Source: Collinsella sp.
GTDB lineage: Bacteria > Actinomycetota > Coriobacteriia > Coriobacteriales > Coriobacteriaceae
Length of the DNA stretch: 58,026 bases
Assembly: GCA_019419455.1 (NCBI GenBank)
Contig: DXZW01000023.1
Coordinates: 75,277-133,302, forward strand
Reading direction: 5' to 3'
Part shown: positions 20,600 to 29,139 of the stretch, one piece after another
How the letters are laid out: every line of letters starts with the position of its first letter
Numbering within the stretch: the stretch's first letter is position 1
Program-made: the position numbers and the translations under genes
The notes under the pieces: model-generated
Seen by the model: only the letters and a program-made list of their open reading frames with translations
Told to the model about the DNA's origin: nothing
The model's database searches: none

Positions 20600-21334
20600 A
20601 TGTCCGAAGGCTGGAACATCCTGGTGGTTGATGACGAGCCTCCCATTAGGGCTGAGCTACGCTATCTGTTGGAAAAGGATACGCGTGTAGGTCAGATTGC
20701 CGAGGCAGGCAATGTCACCGAAGCCGTGGAGTCGATTCTGTCGAACAAGCCCGACGTGCTGTTTTTAGACATTACCATGCCCGGTCGCTCGGGAATTGAG
20801 CTTGCCGAGACGCTGCAGAACCTAAAGACGCCGCCGGTCGTGGTGTTTGTGACGGCATTTGCCGAGTATGCGGCTGATGCCTATAACCTCGATGCTGTCG
20901 ATTACATCGTCAAACCGGTCGAGGATGCCCGCTTGTCAAAGGCGCTCGACAAGATCGAGGCCGCCTTGGGCGCTCGCCGTGTCGTCCATGCTCCGCGCCA
21001 GCCTTTGCGCCTGACGGTGGATCGCGGGGGCAAAAAGGTGTTCATTCCCGTGGCGGATGTCTGCTACTTTGAGGCACGCGCCGATTTTTGCAACGTCGTC
21101 TGCGCCGAGGGAACATACCTGATCAATGAGTCGATTTCCTCGCTCGAGCGGCGCTTGGCCTCTGAGGGCTTTATCCGTGTCCACCGCAGCTATCTGGTCA
21201 ATTTGGAAGACGTGCACAATGTCGAGATCGGTTCCACGGGTCTTATGGAGCTCAGGCTCGATCGCGTAATCTCGACGGTGCCCGTGTCCCGTCGTCGTGC
21301 TGCCGAGGTCAAGGCGCACCTGGGGCTTGCGTAG
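20600..21334 (+). CDS. LytTR-family response regulator
   Basis: The 244-residue protein has an N-terminal receiver domain (acidic pair D11-D12, phosphorylation site D57 in LFLDITMPG, VKP near 105). The C-terminal LytTR DNA-binding domain (about 140-240) includes the FIRVHRSYLVNL segment. It is the partner of the upstream kinase. Regulators of this class bind direct repeats and often control cell-envelope or exported-product genes. The ATG follows GAGGGGAAG. Confidence 0.92.
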   Translation: MSEGWNILVVDDEPPIRAELRYLLEKDTRVGQIAEAGNVTEAVESILSNKPDVLFLDITMPGRSGIELAETLQNLKTPPVVVFVTAFAEYAADAYNLDAVDYIVKPVEDARLSKALDKIEAALGARRVVHAPRQPLRLTVDRGGKKVFIPVADVCYFEARADFCNVVCAEGTYLINESISSLERRLASEGFIRVHRSYLVNLEDVHNVEIGSTGLMELRLDRVISTVPVSRRRAAEVKAHLGLA

Positions 21335-21426
21335 GCGGTCTGCATGCCATCGTTTACCGCCGCAGGTTTGGCATGACCGTGCGGTGGGCATAATGGGTGA
21401 CATCGAATGAAATCGAAAGGATCATT

Positions 21427-22371
21427 ATGCCCGCGCTCATTACGCATCATCTGTTTGGCGAGGAAAGCATCGACCGTCTTCCGCAGGGCGTTATTACGTC
21501 CGACGAGGAGCGCATCGCCTTTATCCTGGGAAACCAAGGTCCCGACCCGTTTTTCTTCCACATGCTCACGCCGCGCATTTCCGACTGCATGTTGCTTGCT
21601 CAGGTCATGCACCGCTCGCGCATGTCGCGCCAGTTCTCGTGCCTGCGCGACGGCGTGTCGCACCTGCAGCCGCGCGATGCCAATCTGGGTCGCGCCTTTG
21701 CGCTGGGCCTGCTGTCGCACTATGTGCTCGACCGCAATGCCCACCCCTTTGTCTACGAGCAGCAGTTTGGCATTGTAGATTCCGATCCCGAGCTCGAGGC
21801 TTCGGGCAGCCAAGTACACGCCGTGCTCGAAAGCGACCTGGACGTGCTGATGCTGCAGCTCAAGCGCGACGGTGCCACGGTCGAGGACTATCCGCCGGCG
21901 GGCGAGATCGTCACCACCGACCGCATCAATCGCGTGGCCGGTGTGCTGATGAGCTACGTCGCCGGGCGCGTGTACGGTATCGACATCCCGGCGGGGGAGT
22001 ACGCCGGCGCCGTCTCGGACATGCAGATGCTCTATCGCGCCATTGAGCCCGCCGGCTCGGCAAAGACTCGTGCGATTGCCCTGGTCGAGGGCTTGGTGCA
22101 CGACTACTCGCTGCTCGACGGCCTTGCCCATCGCGTGACGACGGAGCTGCCCGAGCGCACCGGCAACCTGGGCCACCTGACATGGAAGAACCCCTTTACC
22201 GATGAGGTCTCGACCGAGAGCTTCCCCGAGGTCTTTGAGCGCGCACTGGTCGATTACGAGCTCACCGTTGCTCGCTTTATCGAGACCGGCGACATGGAGG
22301 CCGTGACCGGCCATATCAACTACAGCGGCCGCGTACTCGACGCCGACGAGGAGTTCGACCGCGAGGAGTAG
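21427..22371 (+). CDS. Zinc-dependent phospholipase C-like protein
   Basis: The 314-residue protein shows the Zn-dependent phospholipase C pattern of His- and Asp-rich motifs: ITHHLFGEES, NQGPDPFFF, MHRSRM and SHYVLDRNAHPFVYEQ. No signal peptide is visible, so it seems cytoplasmic. Many family members are annotated as phospholipase C without proof of activity. The ATG at 21427 follows GAAAGGATC; an in-frame start at 21397 has no site. A CATAAT -10-like hexamer lies near 21391. Confidence 0.75.
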   Translation: MPALITHHLFGEESIDRLPQGVITSDEERIAFILGNQGPDPFFFHMLTPRISDCMLLAQVMHRSRMSRQFSCLRDGVSHLQPRDANLGRAFALGLLSHYVLDRNAHPFVYEQQFGIVDSDPELEASGSQVHAVLESDLDVLMLQLKRDGATVEDYPPAGEIVTTDRINRVAGVLMSYVAGRVYGIDIPAGEYAGAVSDMQMLYRAIEPAGSAKTRAIALVEGLVHDYSLLDGLAHRVTTELPERTGNLGHLTWKNPFTDEVSTESFPEVFERALVDYELTVARFIETGDMEAVTGHINYSGRVLDADEEFDREE

Positions 22372-22425
22372 GGTCCGTGCGTACCCCTTTGCCGAATCCT
22401 TACCAGCGCTTCTGTGCAATTGGGG

Positions 22426-22431
22426 TACGAT
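22426..22431 (+). promoter_or_regulatory. -10 element of the UMF1 transporter gene
   Basis: TACGAT is preceded by GGGG, as in several other promoters here. The best -35 candidate (TTACCA, 22400-22405) is 20 bases upstream. It lies 43 bases before the start codon. Confidence 0.5.
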
Positions 22432-22473
22432 GAACTAACTGCATATTGGGCGAATACGAAAGGGCCCCTGTCC

Positions 22474-23733
22474 ATGAAATACACCAAGCTCGAGCGTAAC
22501 TGGGTTATGTACGATGTGGGCAATTCGGCCCTCGTGTTGCTCAATACCTCGGTGGTGCCCATCTACTTTAACGCCATCAATACCGGTGCTTCCTCGGCAG
22601 ACCTGGTGGTCGCTTGGGGCAACGCGCAGACGATTGCCTCGCTGGTCATTGCCATGCTCATGCCCATTCTGGGCGCGCTTGCCGACTACGCTGGCAACAA
22701 GATCAAGTTCTTCTTGGGTTTCTTCCTCACGGGCCTGGTTCTTTGCCTGGCGCAGGCTATCCCAATGTCCGCCATGGCATTTTTGACCGTGTACGTGCTG
22801 TGCACCATCGGCCTTAACTCTTCTATGACGTTCTACGACGCCATGCTGCCCGACATTACCACCGACGAGCGCATGGATGCCGTGTCCAGCTCGGGCTATG
22901 CCTGGGGCTACATCGGCTCCACCGTGCCGTTCATCATCTGCCTGGCGCTCATCATGGGCGGCCCCGCTCTTGGCGTCCCCACCATGCTGGCAACGCGTCT
23001 GTCGTTTATCATCACTGGTGCCTGGTGGCTCATCTTTACTCTGCCGCTCATTCGCACCTATAAGCAAAAGTACGGTCGCGAGCGCGGTCCCGAGGACACC
23101 ATCGGCCACATCGTGGGCGGTGTGTTCTCCGAGGTCGGACACACCATGCGCGAGATCGCCCACAACAAGACCGTGCTGGTCTACATGATTGCGTTCTTCT
23201 TCTATATCGATGGCGTCCACACGGTCATTTCCATGGCTACCAGCTACGGATCGGCTTTGGGCATCGACTCGACGCAGCTGGTGCTGGCGCTGCTCGTTAC
23301 GCAGTTCGTGGCCTTTCCGTCCGCCATCATCTACGGCAAGCTCGCCGGACGCGTGGGCACGCTCAACATGATCCTGGTGGCGGTCGCCGCCTACATGGGC
23401 ATTGTGCTGTTCGCCGCGTTCTTCCTAAAGACCGCCTTTGAATTCTGGGTGCTTGCCATTATGGTCGGTCTGTTCCAGGGCGGCGTGCAGGCGCTCAGCC
23501 GTAGCTACTTTGGCCGCATTATCCCCAAGGAAAAGTCCAACGAGTACTACGGCTTCTTTGACATCTTCGGTCGTTATGCAAGCGTCATGGGCACCTTCCT
23601 GGTGTCGGTCGTCACCTCGCTGACCGGCAACCCGTCGCTGGGCGTCCTTTCCATTGGCGTGCTGCTGATCGTTGGCTTTATGCTACTGGTTCGCCTGTCT
23701 CGCATGACTCGGGAGGCAGAGCATGCCGCATAG
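22474..23733 (+). CDS. MFS transporter, UMF1 / Atg22-like family
   Basis: The 419-residue membrane protein has about 12 hydrophobic segments. It starts with the typical KLERNWVMYDVGNSALVLL and has the GYAWGYIGSTVPFI and GVQALSRSYFGRIIPKEKSNEYYGFFD segments of the UMF1 family (related to yeast vacuolar amino acid exporter Atg22). The substrate is unknown; amino acid export is a fair guess. The ATG at 22474 follows GAAAGGG at slightly long spacing. The frame opens upstream at 22414, but that part is not conserved-looking. Confidence 0.87.
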   Translation: MKYTKLERNWVMYDVGNSALVLLNTSVVPIYFNAINTGASSADLVVAWGNAQTIASLVIAMLMPILGALADYAGNKIKFFLGFFLTGLVLCLAQAIPMSAMAFLTVYVLCTIGLNSSMTFYDAMLPDITTDERMDAVSSSGYAWGYIGSTVPFIICLALIMGGPALGVPTMLATRLSFIITGAWWLIFTLPLIRTYKQKYGRERGPEDTIGHIVGGVFSEVGHTMREIAHNKTVLVYMIAFFFYIDGVHTVISMATSYGSALGIDSTQLVLALLVTQFVAFPSAIIYGKLAGRVGTLNMILVAVAAYMGIVLFAAFFLKTAFEFWVLAIMVGLFQGGVQALSRSYFGRIIPKEKSNEYYGFFDIFGRYASVMGTFLVSVVTSLTGNPSLGVLSIGVLLIVGFMLLVRLSRMTREAEHAA

Positions 23734-23847
23734 GAGCGAGCGGCTATTGTGCCTGCCCACGGTACTCTTTTGGGGTTATCCGCAATAAACATTGCGACTT
23801 GCGAGCAATGATTTGCCCAAGTGGGTATGATGGAATCAGCTAGGTCG

Positions 23848-23883
23848 CGGGGCGTCGCCTGTGTTTGGCGGCGGCCCGTTTTT
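23848..23883 (+). terminator. Terminator or attenuator before the glycosyltransferase gene
   Basis: CGGGGCGTCGCC pairs with GGCGGCGGCCCG (one mismatch, one G-U), followed by TTTTT. It ends 20 bases before the glycosyltransferase start. A TATGAT -10-like hexamer lies upstream near 23826, so this could attenuate the downstream operon as well as end the transporter transcript. Confidence 0.65.
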
Positions 23884-23903
23884 GTGTTGCAGGGAGGGAA
23901 GGC

Positions 23904-25091
23904 ATGAACGCCACGGTTGTGATTCCAACATATTGGGCGGGCGATGATGCCCGTGCAAACGCTCCCGGCGTCTATGACCACTCGACGAAGCTCAACGCCA
24001 CCAATCCCGAGCTCGACCGCTGCCTGGTCTCGCTCGAGCAGGTGTGCGACATTCCGAGGATTATCCTTTTGGTGGTCTGCCCCATCTCGGCTACGGCTGA
24101 TGTGTCGAAGCGCGTGCACGAAATCGTCAACGCGCACCCTACGCTCAAAGTCACCGTAGTTACCAACACCCAGGCATCGCGTATCGCCGACCGTGTGGCG
24201 CAGATTGCTCCCAAGGGCTCGGGCGAGTGCGTGAGCCTGCGCGGATACGGCGCCATTCGCAATATGGGGCTTGCCTGCGCTGCGGTGCTCGGCCACGATG
24301 CCGTTGTCTTTTTGGATGACGACGAGACCGTTATCGATGCCGACTTTATGAAGCGCGCGACCTATGCACTGGGCCAGCAGACGCGTCAGGGCCTGCCGAT
24401 TTTGGTTAAGAGCGGTTACTTTTACGATCGCGACGGATCGCCGTTGGCGCCCACGGACAAGGTGGGCATTTGCCATCGTTGGTGGACCAAACGCATTGAG
24501 TTTAATCGTTGGATGAAAAAGGCGCTCTCGGGCACCCGTATCTCGCGTTCAAACTACGTGTGCGGCGGCCTTGTGGCAATTCATGCCCGTGCCTTTACCC
24601 GTGTTGCCTTTGACCCGTTTATCACCCGAGGCGAGGACCTGGATTACCTCTTTAACATGCGCATGTTTGGCTACGACGTGTGGTTTGACAACGAATGGAC
24701 CGTTCGTCACCTGCCGCCCGAGTCCGAGAAGCGCTCCCCGCGCTTTATGCAGGATGTGTACCGTTGGTACTACGAGCGGGCCAAGCTGACATTTGCCGCG
24801 CACCAGCAGGAACTCGTTCCCGTCACGCCTGCGTCGCTCATGCCCTATCCGGGCCCGTGGATTTCGCGCGAGCTCGACGACCGCGTGCGCAAGACCGCCA
24901 TGGTCCGCAGCGTGTTTACCCGCGAGCACGAGGGGTACCTACGCATTTGGCGGCACGGTATTGACGAGGCAAAGACCTACGCGCGCCAAAACGCCGCAAG
25001 CTATCTGCGTTTCCAGAGCTTCTGGCCCAAGATCATGGACGGGCTCTGGCGCGACGCACAACTGACCAGCATCCTGGAGGGGACTGAATGA
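23904..25091 (+). CDS. Family 2-type glycosyltransferase (GT-A fold)
   Basis: The 395-residue protein starts with the nucleotide-sugar binding TVVIPTYW. It has the acidic metal-binding FLDDDET near 137 and a later RGEDLDY motif that may supply the catalytic base. No membrane segments are clear, so it is likely cytoplasmic or peripheral. The ATG at 23904 follows GGGAGGGAAGG. Its stop overlaps the start of the second LytS kinase (ATGA), so the two are translationally coupled. That links the enzyme to the signalling pair. Donor and acceptor are unknown. Confidence 0.8.
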   Translation: MNATVVIPTYWAGDDARANAPGVYDHSTKLNATNPELDRCLVSLEQVCDIPRIILLVVCPISATADVSKRVHEIVNAHPTLKVTVVTNTQASRIADRVAQIAPKGSGECVSLRGYGAIRNMGLACAAVLGHDAVVFLDDDETVIDADFMKRATYALGQQTRQGLPILVKSGYFYDRDGSPLAPTDKVGICHRWWTKRIEFNRWMKKALSGTRISRSNYVCGGLVAIHARAFTRVAFDPFITRGEDLDYLFNMRMFGYDVWFDNEWTVRHLPPESEKRSPRFMQDVYRWYYERAKLTFAAHQQELVPVTPASLMPYPGPWISRELDDRVRKTAMVRSVFTREHEGYLRIWRHGIDEAKTYARQNAASYLRFQSFWPKIMDGLWRDAQLTSILEGTE

Positions 25092-26431
25092 TCGACCGCC
25101 GCGCCCAGCGCGATAACTCAATATCAATCTTTCGCGTGATCGCCGTTGTCTGCGCCATTTGCGTGCTGGTGTACTTTATTTTTGCCCTGGCGACCGGAAT
25201 CGAGCCAATCGCGACCGTGGTCGCCTGCGCACTGCTGTGCATCTTTCTGTGCATTTTTATCTATTTGACGCTCAATCCCGATTCGGTGCGTTCGCAGTAC
25301 ACCGAAGAGACGCTCTCGGTGGCCTCTGCCATGCTCGAGGATATCAAAGGCGGCCTGACGCAGGAGTCGGCGCGTCTGGTGTGCCAACGTATTTTGCCCG
25401 AGACGCGTGCCATGACGGTTGCCATCACCGACGAGAGCAACGTGCTGGCCTGCGCGGGCGAGTTCGAGGAAAAGCTGCTGCCCGATTCGCCCATCCACAC
25501 ACTTGCCACGCGCTACGTCATCGAGCACGGTATCGTCCAGTCGTTCAACCGCGTGGTGGACGTGGTGGGTTCGGATGGCTCGCACAACCATGTTCCCGCC
25601 GGTATCATCGCTCCTATCAAGGTGGGCGACCGCACCGTCGGCACGCTCAAGTTCTACTACAAGACCCCGCGTGCCGTCGACCGCACTCAGTACGCGCTTG
25701 CCTCGGGTTTTGCCGAGATCCTGTCCACGCAGCTTGCCATCCACGAGCTCGAGGTGCAAAAGGAACTCACGGCTCGTGCCGAGGTGCGTGCCCTGCAGGC
25801 GCAGATCAACCCGCATTTTCTGTTCAACACGCTCAACACCATCGCGTCGTTTACGCGTACCGATCCGCTGCGCGCCCGCGAGCTGCTGCGCGAGTTCTCC
25901 TCGTTCTATCGCGCCACACTCGACAATTCGGGCTCGCTCATTCCCGTGTCGCGCGAGGTCGCGCAGACCAAGCGCTACCTGACGTTTGAGAAGGCGCGCT
26001 TTGGCGAGGACCGCGTGCTTGCAACGTTCGATGTGTCCGAGGACGTGGAAGATACGCTGGTGCCGGCGTTCGTGATCCAGCCGATTGTCGAGAACGCCGT
26101 GCGTCATGGTATGGGCGATGACGGCGCCCTGAGGATCGACGTGACCGTTCACCAAGACGGCGAGGATGCAATCTTGATTGCCGTTGCTGATAACGGCGTG
26201 GGCATGGATGAGGGCACCGCCGCCAGACTGTTTGACGAGCGCTCTGCCCGTCCCGACGCCAGCTCTCCCCAGGGTGGCGGCGCCGGTGTGGCCATGCACA
26301 ATATTTCGGAGCGCATCCATCGCTTTTATGGGCCGCACTCCTATACGCGTGTCAAATCGGCGCCGGGCAAGGGCACCAAAGTGCTCCTTCATCTTGATTT
26401 GTCAGAGAGCATCTTTGACATTCAAGAGTAA
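25088..26431 (+). CDS. LytS-type sensor histidine kinase, second copy
   Basis: The 447-residue protein is laid out like the kinase at 19170: two membrane segments (about 15-60), a GAF-like region, phosphoacceptor H243 in NPHFLFN, and an ATPase domain (IVENAVRHG, ADNGVGMD, then a Gly-rich GGGAGVAMHN). The two kinases are clear paralogues. The ATG overlaps the glycosyltransferase stop by four bases. The response regulator follows after 72 bases. The signal is not known. Confidence 0.9.
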   Translation: MIDRRAQRDNSISIFRVIAVVCAICVLVYFIFALATGIEPIATVVACALLCIFLCIFIYLTLNPDSVRSQYTEETLSVASAMLEDIKGGLTQESARLVCQRILPETRAMTVAITDESNVLACAGEFEEKLLPDSPIHTLATRYVIEHGIVQSFNRVVDVVGSDGSHNHVPAGIIAPIKVGDRTVGTLKFYYKTPRAVDRTQYALASGFAEILSTQLAIHELEVQKELTARAEVRALQAQINPHFLFNTLNTIASFTRTDPLRARELLREFSSFYRATLDNSGSLIPVSREVAQTKRYLTFEKARFGEDRVLATFDVSEDVEDTLVPAFVIQPIVENAVRHGMGDDGALRIDVTVHQDGEDAILIAVADNGVGMDEGTAARLFDERSARPDASSPQGGGAGVAMHNISERIHRFYGPHSYTRVKSAPGKGTKVLLHLDLSESIFDIQE

Positions 26432-26503
26432 AATAAAAGGCTACGGGCTCAACGTCATGCGACGGATGCCCGGCGTAGTTAGTTGACGAAAGGTATTATC
26501 CCT

Positions 26504-27220
26504 ATGCTGCGTGCGATGATTGTGGATGATGAGGCGCCGGCTCGCTCGGAGCTTCGCTTCCTGCTCGAGCAAACGGGCAAGATCGGCACGATCACGGAGG
26601 CGTCGAGCGTCCGCTCCGCCATCGAGATGCTTATGGAAAGCCGCGTGGATGTCGTGTTTCTCGATATCTCGATGCCCGGTGCCTCGGGCCTGCAACTTGC
26701 CGAGGCGCTGCATAAGCTCAAAAATCCGCCGGCGATCGTGTTTGTGACTGCGTATAGTGACCATGCGGTCGAGGCATTCGACGTGGATGCCGTCGATTAT
26801 CTGATGAAGCCGGTTGAGGAAGCTCGGTTGGATCGCGCGATCGAGAAGGTCATGCAACGCGCCAAGCCGGTTACGGACAGCAAGGTGACCATCGAGCGTA
26901 TCCCGGTGGAAAAGGGCGGCCGCAAGGTGCTCATTCCCGTGGACGACATTCGCTTTATCATGGCCAAGGACGATTACTCCTGCATCTATACTGTCGATGA
27001 TCGTTTTTTGTCGACGACCTCGCTGGCGCAGTTTGAGGCCAAGCTCTGCGACTTTGGCTTCTTCCGTGTTCACCGCCGCTATATCGTCAACTTGGCGTGC
27101 GTTACGGACGTCGAGACGGTGCCCTCGGGCGCCATCCAGCTGGGCATTACGGGCGTCGACGAACGCGTGCCGGTTTCGCGCCGCCGCGTCGTGCCGCTCA
27201 AGAAGGCCCTGAGTCTCTAG
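26504..27220 (+). CDS. LytTR-family response regulator, second copy
   Basis: The 238-residue protein has a receiver domain (MIVDDE, D54 in VFLDISMPG, MKP near 103) and a LytTR DNA-binding domain (FFRVHRRYIVNLACV). It is paralogous to the regulator at 20600. The ATG at 26504 was chosen for GAAAGG upstream and MLRAMIVDDE. It ends the glycosyltransferase-kinase-regulator operon. Confidence 0.92.
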   Translation: MLRAMIVDDEAPARSELRFLLEQTGKIGTITEASSVRSAIEMLMESRVDVVFLDISMPGASGLQLAEALHKLKNPPAIVFVTAYSDHAVEAFDVDAVDYLMKPVEEARLDRAIEKVMQRAKPVTDSKVTIERIPVEKGGRKVLIPVDDIRFIMAKDDYSCIYTVDDRFLSTTSLAQFEAKLCDFGFFRVHRRYIVNLACVTDVETVPSGAIQLGITGVDERVPVSRRRVVPLKKALSL

Positions 27221-27226
27221 CACACT

Positions 27227-27277
27227 GGCCCCGCAGCCCTGTAGACCCATCGTCTGCGGAGCCGTGGGGCCTTTTTT
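27227..27277 (+). terminator. Terminator after the second LytTR regulator
   Basis: GGCCCCGC pairs with GTGGGGCC, with a smaller inner stem, followed by TTTTTT. It sits between the regulator stop and the phosphodiesterase gene. Confidence 0.85.
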
Positions 27278-27318
27278 GTATGTATCTGCCGAATCGTTTT
27301 TTTTGCGGAAGGGATCCC

Positions 27319-27786
27319 ATGAACAGTGCAAGCGCCAAGCGCATCGACATCATCTCGGACACCCACGGCTATCTTTCGCCTGCGCTTCTGGACGAGCTCA
27401 AGGGCGCAGATCTGATCATCCACGCCGGAGACCTCACCTCAGAGATGGATTACGAGCATCTATGTACCATCGCCCCCGTGCGGGCCGTACTGGGCAACAA
27501 CGATTACTACCGCGACTACGGCCCCGATGTAGACCGTCTTGCGCTCTTTACCTACGAAGGCCTCAAATTCGCCGTAGCCCACTACCGCGAAGACCTTCCG
27601 GTGGGATCCGTAGACGTAGCCATCAACGGTCACACCCACGTAACCAAAGAAGCCCAAGTGGGCCGCTGCTTAGTCCTCAACCCGGGTAGCGCCAGCTACC
27701 CCAGAGGCACCCGAGGCCCCACCATGGCCAGAATGCTAGTAAAAGACGGCAAGATTATAAGCACCAAGTTTATTGACCTAGACTAA
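27319..27786 (+). CDS. MJ0936/YfcE-type metallophosphoesterase
   Basis: The 155-residue protein is a compact calcineurin-like phosphodiesterase. Motifs run in order: ISDTHG (7-12), AGDL, LGNND, a later His, and INGHTH near the end. All supply metal ligands. Family members hydrolyse phosphodiesters with Mn or Ni in the cytoplasm; the physiological substrate is unclear. The ATG at 27319 follows GGAAGGGA. The much longer open frame beginning at 27097 is a shadow of the regulator gene. Confidence 0.9.
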   Translation: MNSASAKRIDIISDTHGYLSPALLDELKGADLIIHAGDLTSEMDYEHLCTIAPVRAVLGNNDYYRDYGPDVDRLALFTYEGLKFAVAHYREDLPVGSVDVAINGHTHVTKEAQVGRCLVLNPGSASYPRGTRGPTMARMLVKDGKIISTKFIDLD

Positions 27787-28110
27787 CCGCAGCAAAAACG
27801 GGGGATGCAGATGCGTTCCCCGTTTCCATTTGAGCCAATGGCCGAGCTTCAACAAAAACCTTAGACAACCCTGCCGCGGAGAACGGGGCCGCCGAGCCGC
27901 GAAGCGGCGAGCAACAACAACGGCTCGAACAATGTGACGGCAGGGAGGGTCTCCGGGGCCGGCGGGCGCGGGTTAAGTTTGTCGCGAGTTCCGCACGCAA
28001 AGGAAAGCACTTAATGTGCTTTCCGTCTTGCGCAGGACTGTAGAGCAGCAAACTTAACCCGCGCCCGCCGGCCCCGGAGACCCTCCCGGAGGGACCGAAA
28101 AATTTTTTCA
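27787..28110. repeat. Large foldback element, 38-bp perfect arms
   Basis: No gene is seen here. Bases 27943-27980 and 28050-28087 are perfect reverse complements (38 bp, including CGGGCGCGGGTTAAGTTT). The 69-base centre contains a second hairpin, GGAAAGCAC-TTAAT-GTGCTTTCC (28002-28024). The whole 145-base element could form a cruciform or a very stable RNA hairpin. It lies between the phosphodiesterase gene and the tRNA promoter. Confidence 0.9.
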
Positions 28111-28119
28111 AAAAAGTTG

Positions 28120-28149
28120 TTGCGCGCCGGACAGACTTCTGTGTATACT
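28120..28149 (+). promoter_or_regulatory. Promoter of tRNA-Asp
   Basis: TTGCGC (28120-28125), an 18-base spacer and TATACT (28144-28149), about 46 bases before the tRNA. Confidence 0.65.
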
Positions 28150-28195
28150 AATCCCCGCAGCGCACGCGAGCGGAAACAAACGCGAACGTCTGCCT

Positions 28196-28273
<78 letters not shown>

Positions 28274-28281
28274 ACGCAATT

Positions 28282-28309
28282 AAAGCCACGTCTTCGGACG
28301 TGGCTTTTT
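28282..28309 (+). terminator. Terminator of tRNA-Asp
   Basis: AAAGCCACGTC pairs with GACGTGGCTTT around TTCG, followed by T residues. Confidence 0.93.
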
Positions 28310-28632
28310 GCGTTTGATGCACTTTGTTTCGATAGAACGATCGCCCTGATGCATCTTTGCCCAGAATCCCCGCGCCTTCGGGAACGCAAGTAAAATCCAA
28401 TAAGTATATCTGTCTAAACAACAGCTTTGTTGCGCAACACCTGTTCAACGAGACAGGGGGTTAGGTTATACTAAATTGCACTGTGCGCCGCATCTGATGC
28501 ATTTCGCTCCAAGCGCGGCACTCAGTGGATATCTGATTTACCATTTGGATGTCCTGGCGGTCATTTAGCGTCTCGACACAAGCTCGGCCCCGGAGCTCGT
28601 TCGAGCTGTTCGTATTCCTTGAAAGGGGAAAC
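28310..28632 (+). promoter_or_regulatory. Upstream region of the Rrf2-type gene with candidate promoter
   Basis: No gene is seen in these 323 bases. A plausible promoter is TTCAAC (28444-28449), 17 bases, then TATACT (28467-28472). It lies about 160 bases upstream of the start codon, leaving a moderate leader. No Fe-S-regulator palindrome could be assigned. Confidence 0.45.
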
Positions 28633-29118
28633 ATGGACATATCGAGGAAGACTGATTACGCCCTTCGTATGTTGGCGATGCTTGCCGAGGATCCGGAGCG
28701 TTTGCTTTCTGTTCGCACCGCTGCCGAAGAGGTCAATGTCCCGTATTCGTTTGCCCGCTCGATTCAGCACGGTTTGGTCCAGGCCGGTATTGTGGAGAGC
28801 CTGCGTGGCGTTCACGGTGGCATGCGTCTCAAGGTCAGTCCGGACGATGTCACCATCCGCCAGGTCGTCGAGGCTGTTCAGGGCCCCATGGTTATGAACG
28901 ACTGCACCGCGCCTGACGGCGACTGTGCGCGCATGGGCACGTGCTGCTATCATCCCCTGTGGGCCGGAGCCCAGGCGTTGATGCGCGACTATCTCGATTC
29001 CGTTTCGCTCGGCGATATTGTCGCCCATCGCCAGTTCCCGGCTGTTGATCCCAAGTTCGCCGACCGCGATGCGTTTCCCGAGTACGCCACCTGCGCGTGC
29101 GCTTGCCGGGAGGAATAG
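28633..29118 (+). CDS. Rrf2-family transcriptional regulator, likely Fe-S binding
   Basis: The 161-residue protein begins MDISRKTDYALRMLAML, the classic Rrf2 winged-helix start. A recognition segment follows (VPYSFARSIQHGLVQAGIVESLRGVHGG). A cysteine cluster C91, C98, C104, C105 (NDCTAPDGDCARMGTCC) matches the three-cysteine site that holds a 2Fe-2S or 4Fe-4S cluster in IscR/NsrR relatives. Extra cysteines lie at the C-terminus (CACACREE). It probably senses iron-sulfur status, NO or oxidants. The ATG at 28633 follows GAAAGGGG. The MutY-like gene begins 21 bases later. Confidence 0.88.
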   Translation: MDISRKTDYALRMLAMLAEDPERLLSVRTAAEEVNVPYSFARSIQHGLVQAGIVESLRGVHGGMRLKVSPDDVTIRQVVEAVQGPMVMNDCTAPDGDCARMGTCCYHPLWAGAQALMRDYLDSVSLGDIVAHRQFPAVDPKFADRDAFPEYATCACACREE

Positions 29119-29139
29119 CGCAGCATAAGGAGCATTGCC

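Noticed and set aside
27097..27318. Upstream extension of the phosphodiesterase frame
   Set aside because: It overlaps the LytTR gene and a terminator, and the ATG at 27319 has a good ribosome site and the conserved start.
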